A stretch of DNA of 64,000 nt, from positions 5,086,501 through 5,150,500 of the forward strand of contig JAJFZO010000747.1 of NCBI GenBank assembly GCA_021397835.1. The letters run 5' to 3'. The DNA comes from Moringa oleifera (taxonomy: Eukaryota > Streptophyta > Magnoliopsida > Brassicales > Moringaceae). Made by a program: the position numbers and the translations under genes. This document shows, piece by piece, positions 60,201-64,000 of the stretch (its first letter is position 1; every line of letters begins with the position of its first letter). Under the pieces are notes generated by a model. The model did not search any database. It was not told where the DNA came from and saw only the letters and a list, made by a program, of their open reading frames with translations.

Positions 60201-63200
60201 TCCTTTACAAAGCCCTCTTGCATTGAACATTTGGATTGAGTTTACCTTTCTCTTGATCATAGTTATAGAGATTATTGGTTTTTTCGAGGGTTCTCTCTTT
60301 ATCTTTCTCTTTTAAACTTATACAACACATTACTTTATTGACATATCATTTTCAATGGTTGTTTCTTTTTTGTAGGTCTAATTTATGTTTTGGTCTTGTC
60401 ATGATGAATTTTTCGTATAGGCCTAATGAATATGTACTACTCTTTCTTACTAGCATTTGTAGCTTTGGTTTCATTTACCTTTTGCTCTTTCTTTTTTCTT
60501 CATTTTGATTTAGATTTCTATTAAGCTTTCTCATTTTCCTACTTTTGAGCATCGTTTCACAATGATGCTTAAGGGCTTATGTCTGCTACATAAGTCGTAT
60601 TAGATTTTCAAATGCATTTTGTTAGATATCCTTACCAGATAAGCGAGCACATTCTCAATGCAACAATGCTCTAACTTTTATGAAGATGCTCTTTCTTCTG
60701 GGGTTAAATTCCCCTTTGCATTCCTTTGTTTTTGAACAATGTCATTCTTGTTGTATTTTCCCTTGTATTTTTTTCTAGCTAATTAATGCCAAGGAGTTTA
60801 TGCTTTATTTATGGTTTTATGGCCATTGTGTCCGCCGACTATATCATATTCTCGATCAAATGTTTCCTTCATTTTTTTTTCATTTTAAGCAGTTTTTCTT
60901 GTAACAATGGTTGGTTCTAAGCGTATCCTCAACTCAACATGTTTATATTAAATGATCCATTCAATAATTTTATGTCCTAGAAGTCCAAATTCTTCTTGGT
61001 AAATTGGGATTGGTGAGACTTTTCAGTTCCACTTGATTTTTTGAATCACATTTATGAGAACACCTACCCATTGATTTAAGATTTCATATTGATAGGTGTG
61101 GCAACTGTCCTGCTCTTGGAGAACTCATTCTATATAATGTTTTTTTGATGACGTGGTCAGATAGCTTAGGCTGTCACACTTATAAATTATCTATTTCTAC
61201 CTTGCATTTGGTTCTTGAAATGCTTCATCTCGTGTCCACTACTCTTTGCAGTTATTGAAAGGTTACAAGTGCCCAAGATCCTTTTATCCAATAACTGATA
61301 AATGTAAGCATATGCTCTTAAGGCTTTAGCTTCCCTTTCTTATAATCTACTAGGCTAGAAGAATTGTACGTTTTTTTCATAATGCATTAGTAGTCTTAAT
61401 AAAGTGGTTGATAATATGGCAGGTGCCTTGCCTTTTGCTAGAATGGAGTAATCCTCCACTACACAAAAAAGAATGTTAAAGGTTTCATCAAGTGATCATG
61501 ACATGATGAGGAGGATTATAATTAGGACTCCTTCATTTTCTTAGAAGTGGCACCTTTTAAAAGAGTTTGTAATGTTCTTTTCGATAATGGTGTAGAGGCT
61601 TAGTTCATTTCATGTTGAAAAGTGAAGCTAGGATTTGGTTTTTAATGAAAAGATGGCAATGGACATGGCTTCTCATTTATGACTCCTGCTGACTTATAAC
61701 ACTTCCACTCTTGTTTGGTGAATCAATTGATTTTTGATGTTTGCATTCAGGGTTAGCAAGGGTTTACTGTTATATTTGTTTTTATTTGTCGATTTCACAT
61801 GTATCTTTATCATGAAAGGTTATTAAAAGCTGAGTTGGGTTCACTGCACATTGAAGTCCTAAACCTTCATCTTTAAAAAGATTAAGTTGTCATGCTGACC
61901 TTATGCTAGAGGCCTTTTTTTTTTTTTTCAAAGATCACAAATTGAAAATGTTAAAGGTTGGATTGCATTCCTTTAAAAAGGAGGCAAAGGAAATGACTTG
62001 TTTTTCTTCTATAAACTTATTGGGAGATTCTTCCCATATGGCTAAACATCGTTGTAAGGCTTCAAGGACTACAATAGTTCCTATGACTACCAACAGGACT
62101 TGGCTTCATTTGCCTCTTTTACTTTTATCGATTTGTTAAAATTTGTTAAAAGGCGATTGTTGAAAGACCATCCCAACTTTGACATCTCTTTCATAGATTA
62201 CTTTAACTTAGTTTCCTCTAATATTAATCTAGCTATTAAATGCTCTTTTTGCCCATGTTTGTAAGTTGTTCATGTATGTTATTAGTTTTATCTCAACTTT
62301 TACTCATTTTGTTCCCCTTGTTGTTGTTGTGTTGTTAACCTTTTGCTTATATATATATATAGATATATTTTTTTGAGAAATGATTACCTTTATTCCTTCC
62401 TTTTATGTTGGCCTATGTGCTTTTATCATGCAAAAGGAAAGCTTACTTTATTTCTTTCATCAAATAGGGTATCTTAATTGTATTTGTTTGGGGAATTTCC
62501 TACAAAATTTTTATTTTCTTGTAATTTTCTGATCATTTGATGCCTTAATGATTTATTGCTCTAGGTATTGTTAGTGTTAATAAGGACCTACTTTTGTTGC
62601 TATGCCTTTTCATCTTTAGTTGCCATTAGTCGTGTCACTTACCAAGTGCGTCTCTTTGATCTAATACACCCACCTTTAGTGCATTCACTATTACCTCTTA
62701 CTTTTATAAACAGGTATTGCTTGTTTAGTGTAATAGTTTTTTCTCATTGTGCACACTTTTTTGCTTGTTCCTTCCTGCTCACTAATCCAAGTAACATTTC
62801 CTCCTCATTCATGTCATTTTGCCATTCTTAGTATGAGGTTTGCTACTTCTTTTTATCCTTTCTTTTTTAGCCATTGATGACCTTAGATTAATATATGGGA
62901 CATAATCAATACCTTATAACACTAGGATTTTCCCATCTTCTTTGGAAGATAGAGCTTATTCCCCTTGTTTACTTTATCGAATTTCTTCTTCTTAATTGAA
63001 TCATCATAATAGAATTTACTTGGTGGGTTTTATGATTATCATGCATTGTATAGGCTTCCTTGGGTTCTCTATCTATGTTTTTGCTTACTTGTTTATTTTA
63101 AAGAAAAGTCTATTTAACTATAGGTGGTATTATCTGTTATTTCGCTTTAAGATGTTTTATTTATAACATGACCCATGATATTTACAAGTGGAAAGATCTC

Positions 63201-64000
63201 TTTTTTTTTTTTTGCTAGTTGAAATTGTTTAAATAATGCTTACAAGGTTATAACCGAGCTTCCTCGCCCCCCTTCAAATGATGCTAATGCTATGCTTACT
63301 TCTTCATTTAAATTCACTACTTCTTAAACCTTAAAGTTTTTGAAAGTGTTAAAACCCCTAATCTATTCTTTCAGAGGTTTTATTAGCAAACTCTATTAGT
63401 TGCTCATTCGTGCCCTGTGATAATCAAAGGCCCTTTTCATCATTTCTCCATTAATGAAGTCGACTGATCTCACTTATCACCTATGGTTTAGCAAGCATGA
63501 GCTAGTGGTTCCTTAAAATCTACATTCCTTTTAACTGCCCAACAACATGTTTATGATGATATCTTTGGTCGATTTATCTTCCTATATTCTCTTTTTTATT
63601 TAGGAATTTTGTCACTTGTCATTGTGTTTTTCATATTGACCTTTCATGTTGTGTAGAATATCTTAAAGAGATAACTATATATATATATTGGAAGTTTGTG
63701 AATCAGACCCTAAGGAAAAGCCAAGGCCCATTGAACCAAAACCTAAGGAAATGCCCCTGTCTTATTGCTCCTCTCAAATCTATTCATTTTGTTATTGGGG
63801 CAGGGCATCTTCTTGCAGAGATGAGATTCAAGAAGGAAGCATCCCATGACTTGGCGTTGGCCATCTTTTCCCCCTCTTAAGAAAATGAACACTACTTTTA
63901 TAAATTCGCAGGGTCCATTATTCTCTTCATATGATGTGTTTCAACCTTGGTAGGATGTTGGTAGCTTAGATTTAGTGATTAATTATCGTATAAGCTTGAA
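57290..64000. other. Decayed repeat-like DNA, unassigned
   Basis: The stretch is T-rich on the plus strand with scattered protein-like fragments, such as MSPKRKKTVAIKTRNF at about 59122, which resembles a gag start, and a lysine-rich piece at 61903-62139. None could be tied to a family with confidence. A (TA)n run lies at about 62350-62362 and another at 63677-63690. No host gene, tRNA or rRNA was seen. Confidence 0.35.

Overview
This is a window of plant nuclear DNA, most likely from a woody or perennial eudicot. I cannot name the species. The DNA is very AT-rich, genes are split by GT-AG introns, and four unmistakably plant genes can be read: an A20/AN1 stress-associated protein, a GT29 sialyltransferase-like galactosyltransferase, plant-type PARP3 and a WIP-family zinc-finger factor. 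Between and beyond them lie decayed transposons of at least five kinds. There are no prokaryotic features.

Layout. 1-1150 is AT-rich upstream DNA. About 1150-3000 holds a SAP4/SAP6-type gene with one intron in its 5' leader. About 3.1-18 kb is transposon-derived and AT-rich: a Copia remnant (+) in which gag runs straight into reverse transcriptase (about 5.95-7.99 kb), a CACTA/EnSpm TNP2 remnant (-) (about 8.2-12.4 kb), a degenerate AT tandem array (about 13.6-15.4 kb) and a MITE-like unit (about 16.6-17.3 kb). 19.3-33.9 kb is a gene island: GALT29A (+), PARP3 (-, 18 coding exons, 813 aa reconstructed) and a WIP gene (-, two exons, 345 aa). 34-42 kb is mostly empty AT-rich DNA, with a GC-richer island at 34.96-35.24 kb and a patchwork of short copied segments near 37-38.2 kb. 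42-64 kb is again transposon-derived: a Gypsy LTR plus gag start (+) cut off by a MULE transposase remnant (-), a nearly complete but dead hAT element (+) with an internal duplication, a gag-like coiled-coil remnant (-), and 57-64 kb of decayed DNA that I could not assign.

Function. The four genes do not form a pathway. GALT29A acts in the Golgi on arabinogalactan glycans, PARP3 is a nuclear ADP-ribosyltransferase homologue with a degenerate active site, WIP is a nuclear regulator, and the SAP is a stress-response ubiquitin-linked factor. The most informative regulatory signal is upstream of PARP3: five ACGTGG boxes within 47 bases, a palindromic CCACGTGG and an RY element, the combination typical of ABA- and seed-regulated promoters. 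GALT29A and WIP3 carry consecutive locus numbers in Arabidopsis (AT1G08280, AT1G08290), so PARP3 sits inside what looks like an old gene neighbourhood. I found no convincing novel multi-gene system.
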